From assembly GCF_022410465.1 (NCBI RefSeq), contig NZ_JAJSON010000025.1:62001-126000 (forward strand): a stretch of DNA of 64,000 nt. Direction: 5' to 3'. This DNA is from Christiangramia crocea. Lineage in GTDB: Bacteria > Bacteroidota > Bacteroidia > Flavobacteriales > Flavobacteriaceae. Below the pieces are notes generated by a model. The model had not been told where the DNA came from, ran no database searches, and was given only the letters and a program-made list of their open reading frames with translations. Positions 8,827-16,922 of this stretch are shown here, piece after piece (positions within the stretch are counted from its first letter, which is position 1; each line of letters opens with the position of its first letter). The position numbers and the translations under genes are program-made.

Positions 8827-9879
8827 ATGGGCGTAAAAATTGCAAGGGTAGAAAATGAATTGCCGGAATATTCCCGGAATACTGCAGATATCCTTCCTCT
8901 GGTTGATAACTGGCTTGGAGGGCAGGAAGAAAGATTCAGAAGAAAGGTATTGAAGATCTTTGAAGGAGCCGGAGTAGATAAGCGCTATTCGATCATGTCA
9001 CCTGAAGATGTATTCACGGCCACCTCATTTGAAGAGAAAAATAATATTTACGTAAGGGAAGTAAAGAAACTCGGAAAAAATGTCCTGACAAAGGCCCTGG
9101 GAAATTCGGGATGGTCAGCCGGATCGCTGGATTTTATCATTACGGTTAGTTGTACCGGGATTATGATACCTTCACTGGATGCCTATCTTATCAATGAACT
9201 TGGACTTAAACGGGATATCACGAGGCTTCCGGTAACCGAAATGGGATGTGCCGCCGGGATTTCAGGGATGATTTATGCTTATAATTTTCTAAAGGCCAAC
9301 CCGGGAAAAAGGGCGGCTGTGGTTGCTGTGGAAAGCCCTACCGCAACTTTCCAGCTTGAAGATTTCAGTATGGCAAATATGGTTAGCGCAGCGATCTTTG
9401 GTGATGGTGCCGCCTGCGTTCTGCTATCTTCAGAAGAAAATATTACAGGTCCCAGAATCCTGGGAGAGGAGATGTATCATTTTTACAATTCAACCCATTT
9501 GATGGGATTTGATCTTACGAATAATGGTCTTCAAATGATCCTGGACCCGGCCGTCCCGGAGACTATTTCAGAGCATTTCCCCGAGATCATTCATCCGTTC
9601 CTGGAAAAATACGGGACTTCAATCGAAAAGGTGGATCATTTAGTATTTCATCCGGGAGGACGTAAAATTGTTCAGACGGTTTCTGATCTTTTTGGTAACT
9701 TAGGAAAGAATATAGACGATACCCGGGAAGTTTTGCGCTTATACGGTAATATGAGCAGTGCAACGGTACTTTATGTTCTTGAGCGTTTTCTCAATAAAGA
9801 TATCCCTCAGGGAGATCAGGGGATCATGCTTAGTTTCGGACCCGGATTTTCGGCACAAAGAATTTTATTAGAATGGTAG
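8827..9879 (+). CDS. Type III polyketide synthase (chalcone synthase-like)
   Basis: This 350-residue thiolase-fold enzyme has the complete type III PKS triad: Cys141 in EMGCAAG, His275 in VFHPGGRKI and Asn308 in LYGNMSSA. The GFGPG-like loop appears as SFGPGFSA near the C-terminus (336-343). It would condense an acyl starter with malonyl units and cyclise the product to a resorcinol, pyrone or phloroglucinol. The gene overlaps the following SDR by 7 nt and sits among dedicated fatty-acid synthesis genes, so an acyl-ACP starter made by the operon is likely (inference). KASIII/FabH is excluded by the GNMSSA and HPGG context. Confidence 0.92.
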   Translation: MGVKIARVENELPEYSRNTADILPLVDNWLGGQEERFRRKVLKIFEGAGVDKRYSIMSPEDVFTATSFEEKNNIYVREVKKLGKNVLTKALGNSGWSAGSLDFIITVSCTGIMIPSLDAYLINELGLKRDITRLPVTEMGCAAGISGMIYAYNFLKANPGKRAAVVAVESPTATFQLEDFSMANMVSAAIFGDGAACVLLSSEENITGPRILGEEMYHFYNSTHLMGFDLTNNGLQMILDPAVPETISEHFPEIIHPFLEKYGTSIEKVDHLVFHPGGRKIVQTVSDLFGNLGKNIDDTREVLRLYGNMSSATVLYVLERFLNKDIPQGDQGIMLSFGPGFSAQRILLEW

Positions 9880-10667
9880 CAGAGTTCAAAGATCAGGATT
9901 ACTGGGCGCTTATCCTTGGAGGTAGTAGCGGCCTGGGTTATGCCAGCGCAAAGAAACTGGCAAAACATGGCATGAATATTATAATTGTTCATCGGGACAG
10001 GCGTTCCGAAATACCAGATATTGAGGATGCCTTTGATGAAATAAGAGCATCGGGAGTGAAGTTTGAAAGTTTCAATGCCGATGCTGTAAAAAAGGAAAGC
10101 AGGGAAGAGCTCATTGAAAAGATCAAAGATGTCCTTGGTGAAAAAGGAAAAATCAGGACCCTCCTGCATAGTATAGCCAAAGGAAACCTTAAGCCAATGA
10201 TCGGGGACGACCAGATCCTTGAAAATATAGATCTACAAATTACTATTGATGCCATGGCCCTGAGTTTATACGACTGGACGCAGGCAGTTTTCAGGAACAA
10301 GCTTTTTACTAAAGACGCCAGGATTATTTCATTTACTAGTGATGGAAATAAAAAAGCCTGGAAGAATTACGCAGCCGTTTCTGCTGCCAAGGTAACCCTG
10401 GAAGCTTTAACCCGAAGTATGGCTCTGGAGTTTGCCAGGCATGGAATAAGGGCCAATTGCATCCAGGCCGGGATTACGGTAACCCGATCTTTCCAGATGA
10501 TTCCTGGAAATGAGACCTTACGTGTACATGCCTTAAAACATAATCCATTTAGAAGGCTCACCGTCCCGGATGATGTCGCCAATGTCGTATATCTTTTAAG
10601 CAAGGACGAAGCGAGTTGGATCACGGGTACGATCATTCCGGTTAATGGAGGTGAACACCTTATGTAA
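9873..10667 (+). CDS. SDR enoyl-ACP reductase-like (FabL/FabI type)
   Basis: This 264-residue SDR has the nucleotide-binding motif GGSSGLG (16-22) and a catalytic pair Tyr166-x6-Lys173 (NYAAVSAAK). The YX6K spacing is that of enoyl-ACP reductases FabI/FabL rather than the YX3K of ketoreductases. The surrounding KNYAAVSAAKVTLEALTR and C-terminal GTIIPVNGG resemble Bacillus FabL. It would reduce a trans-2-enoyl-ACP in the operon's own chain-building module. It overlaps both neighbours (7 nt and 1 nt). A ketoreductase activity cannot be ruled out, and no separate KR is encoded in the operon. Confidence 0.78.
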   Translation: MVAEFKDQDYWALILGGSSGLGYASAKKLAKHGMNIIIVHRDRRSEIPDIEDAFDEIRASGVKFESFNADAVKKESREELIEKIKDVLGEKGKIRTLLHSIAKGNLKPMIGDDQILENIDLQITIDAMALSLYDWTQAVFRNKLFTKDARIISFTSDGNKKAWKNYAAVSAAKVTLEALTRSMALEFARHGIRANCIQAGITVTRSFQMIPGNETLRVHALKHNPFRRLTVPDDVANVVYLLSKDEASWITGTIIPVNGGEHLM

Positions 10668-11119
10668 TGCTGAAACCGGTGGATCAAAAATCTATTATCT
10701 CTCAATTACCCTATTCACAGCCTTTTTTATTTGTAGATGAAATTCTTGAAATAGATGAGAATTCAGTCACAGGTGAATATACTTTTTCTGCCGGGCAGGA
10801 ATTTTATAAAGGCCATTTTAAGGATAGTCCAATAACCCCGGGCGTAATTTTAACCGAATGTATGGCGCAGATAGGTGTTGTATGTCTTGGGATATTTCTT
10901 CTCAAGAAAAGTGATAGTGATTCTGAAAACCCAAAGATAGCCCTGTCATCATCAGAAGTAGAGTATTTCAAACCTGTGTACCCGGGTGAAACCGTAAAGG
11001 TGATTTCAGAAAAAATATACTTTAGATTCAATAAACTTAAATGCAAAGTGGAGATGTTCAGCAGCAAGGGAGAACTGATCTGTAAAGGTACTATTGCAGG
11101 AATGATGCTAACTAAATAG
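10667..11119 (+). CDS. FabZ-like 3-hydroxyacyl-ACP dehydratase
   Basis: This 150-residue hot-dog-fold protein carries the FabZ catalytic signature FYKGHFKDSPITPGVILTE, with His50 and Glu64 (TECMAQ) in the expected places. It would dehydrate 3-hydroxyacyl-ACP. Start and preceding stop overlap as TAATG, indicating translational coupling with the FabL-like gene. A housekeeping FabZ is expected elsewhere in the genome, so this copy is likely pathway-specific. Confidence 0.87.
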   Translation: MLKPVDQKSIISQLPYSQPFLFVDEILEIDENSVTGEYTFSAGQEFYKGHFKDSPITPGVILTECMAQIGVVCLGIFLLKKSDSDSENPKIALSSSEVEYFKPVYPGETVKVISEKIYFRFNKLKCKVEMFSSKGELICKGTIAGMMLTK

Positions 11120-11123
11120 AAAT

Positions 11124-12398
11124 ATGAGTAGTAGGGTTGTGATTACAGGAATGGGAGTTGCCGCGCCAAACGCAGTGGGTTTGCTGAATTTTGAACAAGC
11201 CCTGAGAAATGGCGAAAGTGGTATCCGGTTTTTTCCTGAACTTAAACAACTCAATTTTACCTGCCAGATAGGAGGGAAGCCCCAAATCCCTGAAGACCTT
11301 CTAAAAAAATATTTTACTCCACTGCAGCTAAAAGGACTCAATAGCAGCGGAATTATATATGGAGTTATCTCAGGTACCGATGCCTGGCAAGATGCCGGGC
11401 TTGAAATTGATGAAAATGCTCCTGCAGATTGGGATTCTGGGATCATCTTTGGTACGGGAATCCTGGGAACGGATAAATTCCGCGAGGCTATTCAGCTTAT
11501 AGATCAGGGAAAAACCCGCAGGTTGGGAAGTACAAGTGTGATACAGACCATGGCCAGTGGAATAAGCGCTTATCTGGGTGGAATCCTCGGCTGCGGAAAT
11601 CAGGTGACCACCAATTCGTCAGCCTGCACCACAGGAACTGAGGCTTTACTAATGGGATTTGAAAGAATAAGGTCCGGCCAGGCAGAACGAATGCTCGTTG
11701 GCAGTTGTGGTGATCATGGACCCTATGTCTGGGGTGGTTTTGATGCGATGAGAATACTTCCCGGTAAATATAATGAGAAGCCAGAAGAAGCTTCAAGACC
11801 GTTGAGTGCCTCAGCCACAGGTTTTGTTCCGGGCAGTGGTGCAGGGGCTCTGCTATTGGAAGATCTTGACTCAGCTGTTGGAAGGGGAGCGAAGATCTAT
11901 GCCGAAGTGCTGGGTGGTGAAATAAATAGCGGAGGCCAGAGGGGAGATGGAAGCATGACTGCTGCCAGTAATGAAGCCGTAGAAAGATGCATCACGCGGG
12001 CTTTGAAAAACTCCGGAATTTCTGCGGGAGAGATTGATGTTATAAATGGACATTTAACCGCCACAAACAGGGATTCTACAGAAATATTGAACTGGACCAG
12101 GGCTCTCGGAAGACGGGGGAATGAATTTCCTTTTATAAATTCCCTTAAAGGAATGACAGGGCACTGCCTTAGTGCTTCAGGCTCTATTGAATGTGTAGCC
12201 TCAGTTCTTCAGATGGAAAAGGGCTTTCTGTTTCCCAATATCAATTGTGAAGAGGTTCATCCTGAAATACAGGAGCTTATTAGCGAAGATAGAATTCCCA
12301 AGAAAAAGATCGATACGGAGATAAATATACTGGCAAAGGCAAGTTTTGGTTTTGGTGATGTAAATGCTGTTGCTATTTTTAAAAAATATACCCCTTAA
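11124..12398 (+). CDS. FabF-like beta-ketoacyl-ACP synthase
   Basis: This 424-residue elongating ketosynthase has nucleophile Cys168 (NSSACTTGTEAL), His310 (INGHLTAT), Lys342 (NSLKGMTGH) and His347. All catalytic residues are kept, but the usual HGTxT box reads HLTAT and the final box reads GHCLSASG, so the protein is divergent from housekeeping FabF. It would extend the acyl chain on the operon's ACP. It starts 4 nt after the FabZ-like gene. A chain-length-factor role is unlikely because the active-site Cys is present. Confidence 0.87.
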   Translation: MSSRVVITGMGVAAPNAVGLLNFEQALRNGESGIRFFPELKQLNFTCQIGGKPQIPEDLLKKYFTPLQLKGLNSSGIIYGVISGTDAWQDAGLEIDENAPADWDSGIIFGTGILGTDKFREAIQLIDQGKTRRLGSTSVIQTMASGISAYLGGILGCGNQVTTNSSACTTGTEALLMGFERIRSGQAERMLVGSCGDHGPYVWGGFDAMRILPGKYNEKPEEASRPLSASATGFVPGSGAGALLLEDLDSAVGRGAKIYAEVLGGEINSGGQRGDGSMTAASNEAVERCITRALKNSGISAGEIDVINGHLTATNRDSTEILNWTRALGRRGNEFPFINSLKGMTGHCLSASGSIECVASVLQMEKGFLFPNINCEEVHPEIQELISEDRIPKKKIDTEINILAKASFGFGDVNAVAIFKKYTP

Positions 12399-12407
12399 AT
12401 ATTCACT

Positions 12408-12662
12408 ATGAGCGAAAAAGATATCATAGACAGATTGAAGAAAATCGTAGAACCTTATGTTCAACGGATGGAAGGCCTTAAAAACTTTCAGGAGGAAACC
12501 GATTTTCTGAAGGATCTACAGATCAATTCGGCCAACCTTGTTGATGTTGTGCTGGATGTTGAAGATGAATTCGATATTGAGATAGATAACGATTCCATGG
12601 AAGGAATGCTCACTGTAGGAGATGCAAAGTCTATCATTCAGAGAAAAATATCAGGAAGATGA
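12408..12662 (+). CDS. Acyl carrier protein of the PKS operon
   Basis: This 84-residue acidic four-helix protein ends helix I/loop with FLKDLQINSANLVDVVLDVE, followed by EDEFDIEID. Ser41 is in the position of the phosphopantetheinylated serine, though the usual DSL/DSV is NSA here. It would carry the growing acyl chain between the ketosynthase, dehydratase and reductase and possibly hand it to the type III PKS. Its stop overlaps the PPTase start (ATGA), so carrier and modifying enzyme are translationally coupled. Confidence 0.88.
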   Translation: MSEKDIIDRLKKIVEPYVQRMEGLKNFQEETDFLKDLQINSANLVDVVLDVEDEFDIEIDNDSMEGMLTVGDAKSIIQRKISGR

Positions 12663-13219
12663 TTGGAAATGATATCATAGACCTGAAAGTTTCCCTGCCA
12701 GAAAGGAAATCTGAAAATTCCCGGTTTATGGATAAGGTTTTCAGTAAAAAGGAGAGAAGTTTCATTGAAAATTCTGAAGACGGGGAAATGATTCTATGGC
12801 TTATGTGGTCTATGAAAGAAGCGGCCTATAAGGCCCATCAAAGAAATTTCGGGTTATCAAGAGCTTTGAATCCTTTGTCTTTCAGCTGTGCATTAAACCT
12901 ATCAGAAAGGTCAGCCACGGTTCTTTGCGACAGGCATATTTATTCCATCGTATCGGAAGTTAAGTCACAATACATTCATAGTTATACCTGCAGGGAAGCG
13001 GTTTTTCAGAAGGTATTCGTTAAACCAGGTATGAACAAAGAGCATTTATTAGAAGAGATAGGAGCAGTGGTTAATCTGCATGGAACAGCCCTTCATATTG
13101 AAAAAGATAGCGAGGGAATCCCTTCTTTAAGCTTTCATAATTCAACTAAAAAATTGCCATTTTCCTTGAGTCATCACGGTAATTTTACAGCTTTGGCTAT
13201 TCCGTTAATTAACTGCTAA
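12659..13219 (+). CDS. 4'-phosphopantetheinyl transferase
   Basis: This 186-residue transferase has the two Mg/CoA-binding signatures of the AcpS/Sfp superfamily: MIGNDIIDL (Asp5) at the N-terminus and WSMKEAAYK (50-58, with the W-x2-KEA-x3-K pattern). It would transfer phosphopantetheine from CoA to the adjacent ACP. The length lies between AcpS (about 125) and Sfp (about 225). The 4-nt overlap with the ACP gene supports a dedicated pair. It is the last gene of the operon. Confidence 0.87.
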   Translation: MIGNDIIDLKVSLPERKSENSRFMDKVFSKKERSFIENSEDGEMILWLMWSMKEAAYKAHQRNFGLSRALNPLSFSCALNLSERSATVLCDRHIYSIVSEVKSQYIHSYTCREAVFQKVFVKPGMNKEHLLEEIGAVVNLHGTALHIEKDSEGIPSLSFHNSTKKLPFSLSHHGNFTALAIPLINC

Positions 13220-13227
13220 AAGCAGTT
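13211..13227 (+). terminator. Weak hairpin at the end of the PKS operon
   Basis: AACTGC (13211-13216) pairs with GCAGTT (13222-13227) around a 5-nt loop. Only six base pairs and a short A/T tail are present, so terminator function is uncertain. Confidence 0.3.
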
Positions 13228-13244
13228 AAACATTTAAAAACTGG

Positions 13245-13276
13245 TTTGACCTCTCCACCCTTGTTTTGTATCTTCA
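13245..13276 (+). promoter_or_regulatory. Putative promoter of the MBL-fold gene
   Basis: TTTG (13245-13248) and TATCTTCA (13269-13276) are separated by 20 bp, fitting the flavobacterial -33/-7 arrangement (the last two bases of the -7 box deviate). It suggests that the downstream gene is transcribed independently of the PKS operon, with ATG 13302 as start. Confidence 0.45.
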
Positions 13277-13301
13277 AAGTACATTTAAAAATCAATTATA
13301 T

Positions 13302-14018
13302 ATGAAGACAGTAGATAAAATGGAGGTGCTTCACAGCCAGTCGGCTGAGTTTATTGAGAAAGGTGAAACCGGGAAATTCCTGAAACTTATCCCGGATACT
13401 TTTATCATTAAAGGCGAGAAGGAAAATGGCGTTTTTAACCAGGGTTATGCGATCAGGCATCTTAACCGAAGGGATATGATCCTGATAGATGTAGTTGAAA
13501 AATCTTCAAAAAATGCAGTTAAAAAACTATTGGAGGAAGGCTACATAATAAAAGGTATCTTAATTACCTGTGATGCCATTCTAAAATCGGCTTATGCAGA
13601 TCTTAAAACAATCTCTGAAGATGCCGGTGGTGCACCAATCTATGCCCACCCGCGAAATAATTTTAAAGATGATTTTAAGACAAAAGATATAACCGGAAAG
13701 GATAAGGTACTGGATAGCTTTGATATTAACATCTTTGATCTTCCCGGAAATGAAGGCGCTTCGGTAGTTATATACTCTGATCTTAACGATGGAATGCTAT
13801 TTCCCGGTGAAGATGCTGTTGGCTCCGACTATGATTCAGAATTAAACACATTTATACGGCCTGAAAAAAAGAATGAAAATAATGATTACGGACTGGCGGA
13901 AAGCTGGGCGGCCTTTGATACCCCATTTACCTATCTTTTTCCAAGAAAAGGTAAACCCGGATTCAATCTTGAGGAAGGGCAACAAATAGATATAATAAAT
14001 AAACTGGGTAGAAGCTAA
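13302..14018 (+). CDS. Degenerate metallo-beta-lactamase-fold protein (probable pseudoenzyme)
   Basis: The 238-residue protein (ATG 13302; an upstream in-frame TTG overlaps the promoter) follows the MBL-fold layout: QGYAIRH and MILIDVVEKS strands, GILIT, then PIYAHPRN, LPGNEGASVVIYS and GMLFPGEDAVGS. Every metal-ligand position is altered: the HxHxDH region reads TCDAILKSAYADL (89-101), the PGH motif is PGN (148-150) and the GD motif is GE (169-170). It is therefore probably a non-hydrolytic relative with a binding or regulatory role. Assignment rests on pattern recognition; no membrane segment or signal peptide is seen. Confidence 0.55.
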   Translation: MKTVDKMEVLHSQSAEFIEKGETGKFLKLIPDTFIIKGEKENGVFNQGYAIRHLNRRDMILIDVVEKSSKNAVKKLLEEGYIIKGILITCDAILKSAYADLKTISEDAGGAPIYAHPRNNFKDDFKTKDITGKDKVLDSFDINIFDLPGNEGASVVIYSDLNDGMLFPGEDAVGSDYDSELNTFIRPEKKNENNDYGLAESWAAFDTPFTYLFPRKGKPGFNLEEGQQIDIINKLGRS

Positions 14019-14130
14019 TCCGGTTAAAGTATGAAATTTCCGAAAGGGTTGTTTCGAAAGATATAAAGCTGGCCATGATTGCCTTGAATTCAGCAAATCC
14101 GCCAGCTTTATAACTTTTAAACGCCCTTTT

Positions 14131-14703
14131 TTATTTTTTAGAATTCACATTTTCTTTTTCCTGCTGCTCCCGTTTTTCGGCTTCTTCGGCATCCTCATCA
14201 GAGACCAGCGGATGATCCTTAACATTCAGGCCAACTATCAGGATAACATTTGCAACGGTTCCATAAAGCATCATTACCACTGCTATAAAACCACCCCCAA
14301 GCAGGGAAGCCATTCCCAGACTCACGTAGTAAATAGTCTGGTACCATGCCTGGCCCACTTCCTGGGATTCGCTAATAGGGAGATTGAGCATAAGAAAAGT
14401 GATCACAGCTATAACAATCAGGATAGTATCAGATTTGGCGATCATAAGAACATCCCGGTAATGGCGGTCTGTAAGCTTTGATTCTGAAGAGCGGCTTAAT
14501 CCTAATAAAGTAAGCATAAGGGCAAGAATGGTTGTGGACCCTAAAATAACGGTGTTACACAACATATTGATACCAGACATAGAATTCTTAAGAAGTTCCA
14601 GAGCCTTATAACCAGAAACCTGTCCCAGGATAAATGTTCCTGTCGCCATGACTACAGTGGAAACAACTCCGCCTACAATCGCCCTTTTAACTATCGCATT
14701 CAT
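14131..14703 (-). CDS. Conserved four-helix membrane protein of unknown function
   Basis: This 190-residue protein has four hydrophobic segments: about 8-28, 45-68, 92-110 and 125-158 (the last long and glycine-rich). It ends with a highly charged tail containing EDAEEAEKREQQEKENV. The topology is that of a small inner-membrane protein with a cytoplasmic or periplasmic acidic tail. I do not recognise the family. It stands alone, convergent with the MBL-fold gene and divergent from the aconitase gene. Confidence 0.55.
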   Translation of the reverse strand: MNAIVKRAIVGGVVSTVVMATGTFILGQVSGYKALELLKNSMSGINMLCNTVILGSTTILALMLTLLGLSRSSESKLTDRHYRDVLMIAKSDTILIVIAVITFLMLNLPISESQEVGQAWYQTIYYVSLGMASLLGGGFIAVVMMLYGTVANVILIVGLNVKDHPLVSDEDAEEAEKREQQEKENVNSKK

Positions 14704-14858
14704 TTTCTATAGTTGTTTGATCAGAATATAAGAATTTGAAAATTAATCTTTTTATTGTTTTTCTCTGCCTGAATTTTCTGAATTGAAGGCTAAGTTTCTG
14801 TTAAAGAGCCGTGGATTTTGTGAGAAAGATGGTAATTTAAAGTTTAAAATTTCCAACT

Positions 14859-16847
14859 ATGTCTAAATTTAATGTCACGCAAAAGCTTATTAAAGAACAC
14901 CTTCTCAAAGGTGAAATGGAACCTGGAAAAGAAATTGGTATCAAGATAGACCAGGCCTTACTGCAGGATGCTACAGGAACTTTAGTACAACTTGAACTGG
15001 AAGCAATGGGATTGAAAAAGGCCCAGACCGAAGTGGCAGTTCAGTATGTAGACCATAACCTTTTACAAACCGACTTTAAGAATGCCGATGACCATTTATT
15101 CCTGCATTCGGCTGCAGAACGTTTTGGATTATGGTATAGCCGCCCCGGGAATGGTGTAAGTCATCCCGTTCATATGCAGCGTTTTGGAAAACCCGGAAAG
15201 ACCATGGTAGGTTCTGACAGCCATACACCGGCTGCAGGATCTTTGGGAATGCTGGCTATAGGCACCGGAGGCCTGGATGTGGCCTCTGCCATTGCGGGAC
15301 AGCCCTATTTTGTGAAAATGCCGAAAGTGATGGGAGTGAAGCTCACCGGTAAACTTCCGGACTGGGTTAGTGCGAAAGATGTGATCCTGGAAATGCTAAG
15401 AAGATACGATGTTAAGGGCGGAGTAGGGAAGGTAATAGAATATTATGGTGACGGCCTTAAACAGCTTAGTGCCATGGACCGTCATGTCATCGCTAACATG
15501 GGGGCGGAACTTGGAGCTACTACCACGGTATTTCCGAGTGATGAAGAAACAAAGAGATTCCTGAAATCCCAGCAACGTGAAGATGACTGGGTAGAACTAA
15601 AAGCTGATGAAGGCTGCGAATATGATTTTAATGATGAAATAATCCTTGATGAACTTGTTCCTTTGATAGCCCTGCCTACCAGTCCCGGAAATGTGGTCCC
15701 TGTAAGGGAGGTGGAAGGCAAGGAAATAAGTCAGGTGGTGATTGGTTCTTCAGCGAACCCCGGCTTAAGGGACTTCTGGATAGCAGGTGCAATAGTGGAA
15801 GGGAAATCGGTAAATAACGATGTGTCTTTTGATATTAATCCCACTTCCAGGCAAATGATCCAGAACATGATAGAAAACAGGGCATTTGCAAACCTTATCA
15901 AAGCTGGCGCCAGGTTTCACCAGTCGGGTTGCATGGGATGTATTGGAATGGGACAGGCTCCTGCTTCAGGAACCATCAGTTTAAGGACTATGCCGCGAAA
16001 TTTCCCGGACAGATCAGGAACCAAAGATGATCAGGTGTATTTATGTAGTCCGGAAACGGCTGCGGCTTCTGCGCTTACCGGAAAGATCACCGATCCGCGT
16101 GATCTGGAGAAATTATATGATATGAAATACCCTCAGTTCAAACATCCCGAAATTGAGATCATCAATACCGAGATGCTGGTGGCTCCGCCAGAAGACGGAA
16201 CCAAGATAGAATTGAAGAAAGGGCCTAATATCAAATCCCTGCCTTATATAGAACCAATGCAGGAGAAATATTCGGTTCCCGTACTGCTGAAAATGGGTGA
16301 TAATATCTCAACAGATGAAATCCTGAAGGCAGGCGCCGAAGTTCTACCGTTTAGAAGTAACCTGCCTGAAATAAGCAAATTCTCCTATACGGTAATTGAT
16401 GAAAGCTTTTATGACAGGGCCATGCAGGCAAAGACAGAACACGGAGGACATATAGTAGTGGCTAAAGATAATTATGCCCAGGGATCCAGTAGGGAACATG
16501 CCGCTATTGCACCTAAATACCTGGGACAGGTGGCCGTAATTGCGAATTCGTATGCAAGGATCGCATGGCAAAACCTGGTAAATTTCGGGATTCTTCCACT
16601 TGAGTTTATAGATATTGAAGACTACGATAAAATAGAGCAGGGAGACCTCGTATATTTCCGAAACTTACGGGAAGATGTCAGGAATCGGAACAATATAAGT
16701 GTGATTATCAGAAAAGAGAGCGGTGAGAAGACCCAGATAGAGACCAAACATAGCATGAGTGACCGCCAGATTGATGTCCTGCTTAAAGGAGGTATAATAA
16801 ATGAATTCAAGGAAAGACTTGAAGAAGAAGACCTTAAAGCCAAATAA
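14859..16847 (+). CDS. Aconitate hydratase, compact (Aquifex) type
   Basis: This 662-residue aconitase-superfamily enzyme would interconvert citrate and isocitrate. The N-terminal Fe-S domains carry GSDSHTPAAGSLG (118-130) and SGCMGCIGMG, with cluster ligands Cys358 and Cys361. The C-terminal swivel domain has NYAQGSSREHAA. The third expected cluster ligand, Cys in GSCTN of canonical aconitases, is replaced: the segment reads GSSANPG (296-302). The protein is about 90-230 residues shorter than AcnA/AcnB types. It is flanked by a strong terminator. A related hydro-lyase substrate (homoaconitate, isopropylmalate) is possible, but TCA-cycle aconitase is most likely. Confidence 0.82.
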   Translation: MSKFNVTQKLIKEHLLKGEMEPGKEIGIKIDQALLQDATGTLVQLELEAMGLKKAQTEVAVQYVDHNLLQTDFKNADDHLFLHSAAERFGLWYSRPGNGVSHPVHMQRFGKPGKTMVGSDSHTPAAGSLGMLAIGTGGLDVASAIAGQPYFVKMPKVMGVKLTGKLPDWVSAKDVILEMLRRYDVKGGVGKVIEYYGDGLKQLSAMDRHVIANMGAELGATTTVFPSDEETKRFLKSQQREDDWVELKADEGCEYDFNDEIILDELVPLIALPTSPGNVVPVREVEGKEISQVVIGSSANPGLRDFWIAGAIVEGKSVNNDVSFDINPTSRQMIQNMIENRAFANLIKAGARFHQSGCMGCIGMGQAPASGTISLRTMPRNFPDRSGTKDDQVYLCSPETAAASALTGKITDPRDLEKLYDMKYPQFKHPEIEIINTEMLVAPPEDGTKIELKKGPNIKSLPYIEPMQEKYSVPVLLKMGDNISTDEILKAGAEVLPFRSNLPEISKFSYTVIDESFYDRAMQAKTEHGGHIVVAKDNYAQGSSREHAAIAPKYLGQVAVIANSYARIAWQNLVNFGILPLEFIDIEDYDKIEQGDLVYFRNLREDVRNRNNISVIIRKESGEKTQIETKHSMSDRQIDVLLKGGIINEFKERLEEEDLKAK

Positions 16848-16862
16848 AACATGAGATTAGAA

Positions 16863-16902
16863 AAAAAGAAACCCTTTCAAATACTGAAAGGGTTTCTTTT
16901 TA
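16863..16902. terminator. Bidirectional terminator between aconitase and HPF genes
   Basis: A long perfect stem (AAGAAACCCTTTCA with its complement, about 16866-16879 and 16885-16898) with a 5-nt loop is flanked by A-rich and T-rich runs. It can therefore end transcripts from either side. Confidence 0.85.
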
Positions 16903-16922
16903 TCGCTACTAAGGGCAAAATA

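Noticed and set aside
6979-13219. Flexirubin/dialkylresorcinol (DarA/DarB) cluster
   Set aside because: The condensing enzyme has the type III PKS triad with GNMSSA, not a KASIII/DarB pattern, and no aromatic ammonia-lyase, DarA or glycolipid acyltransferase genes are present.
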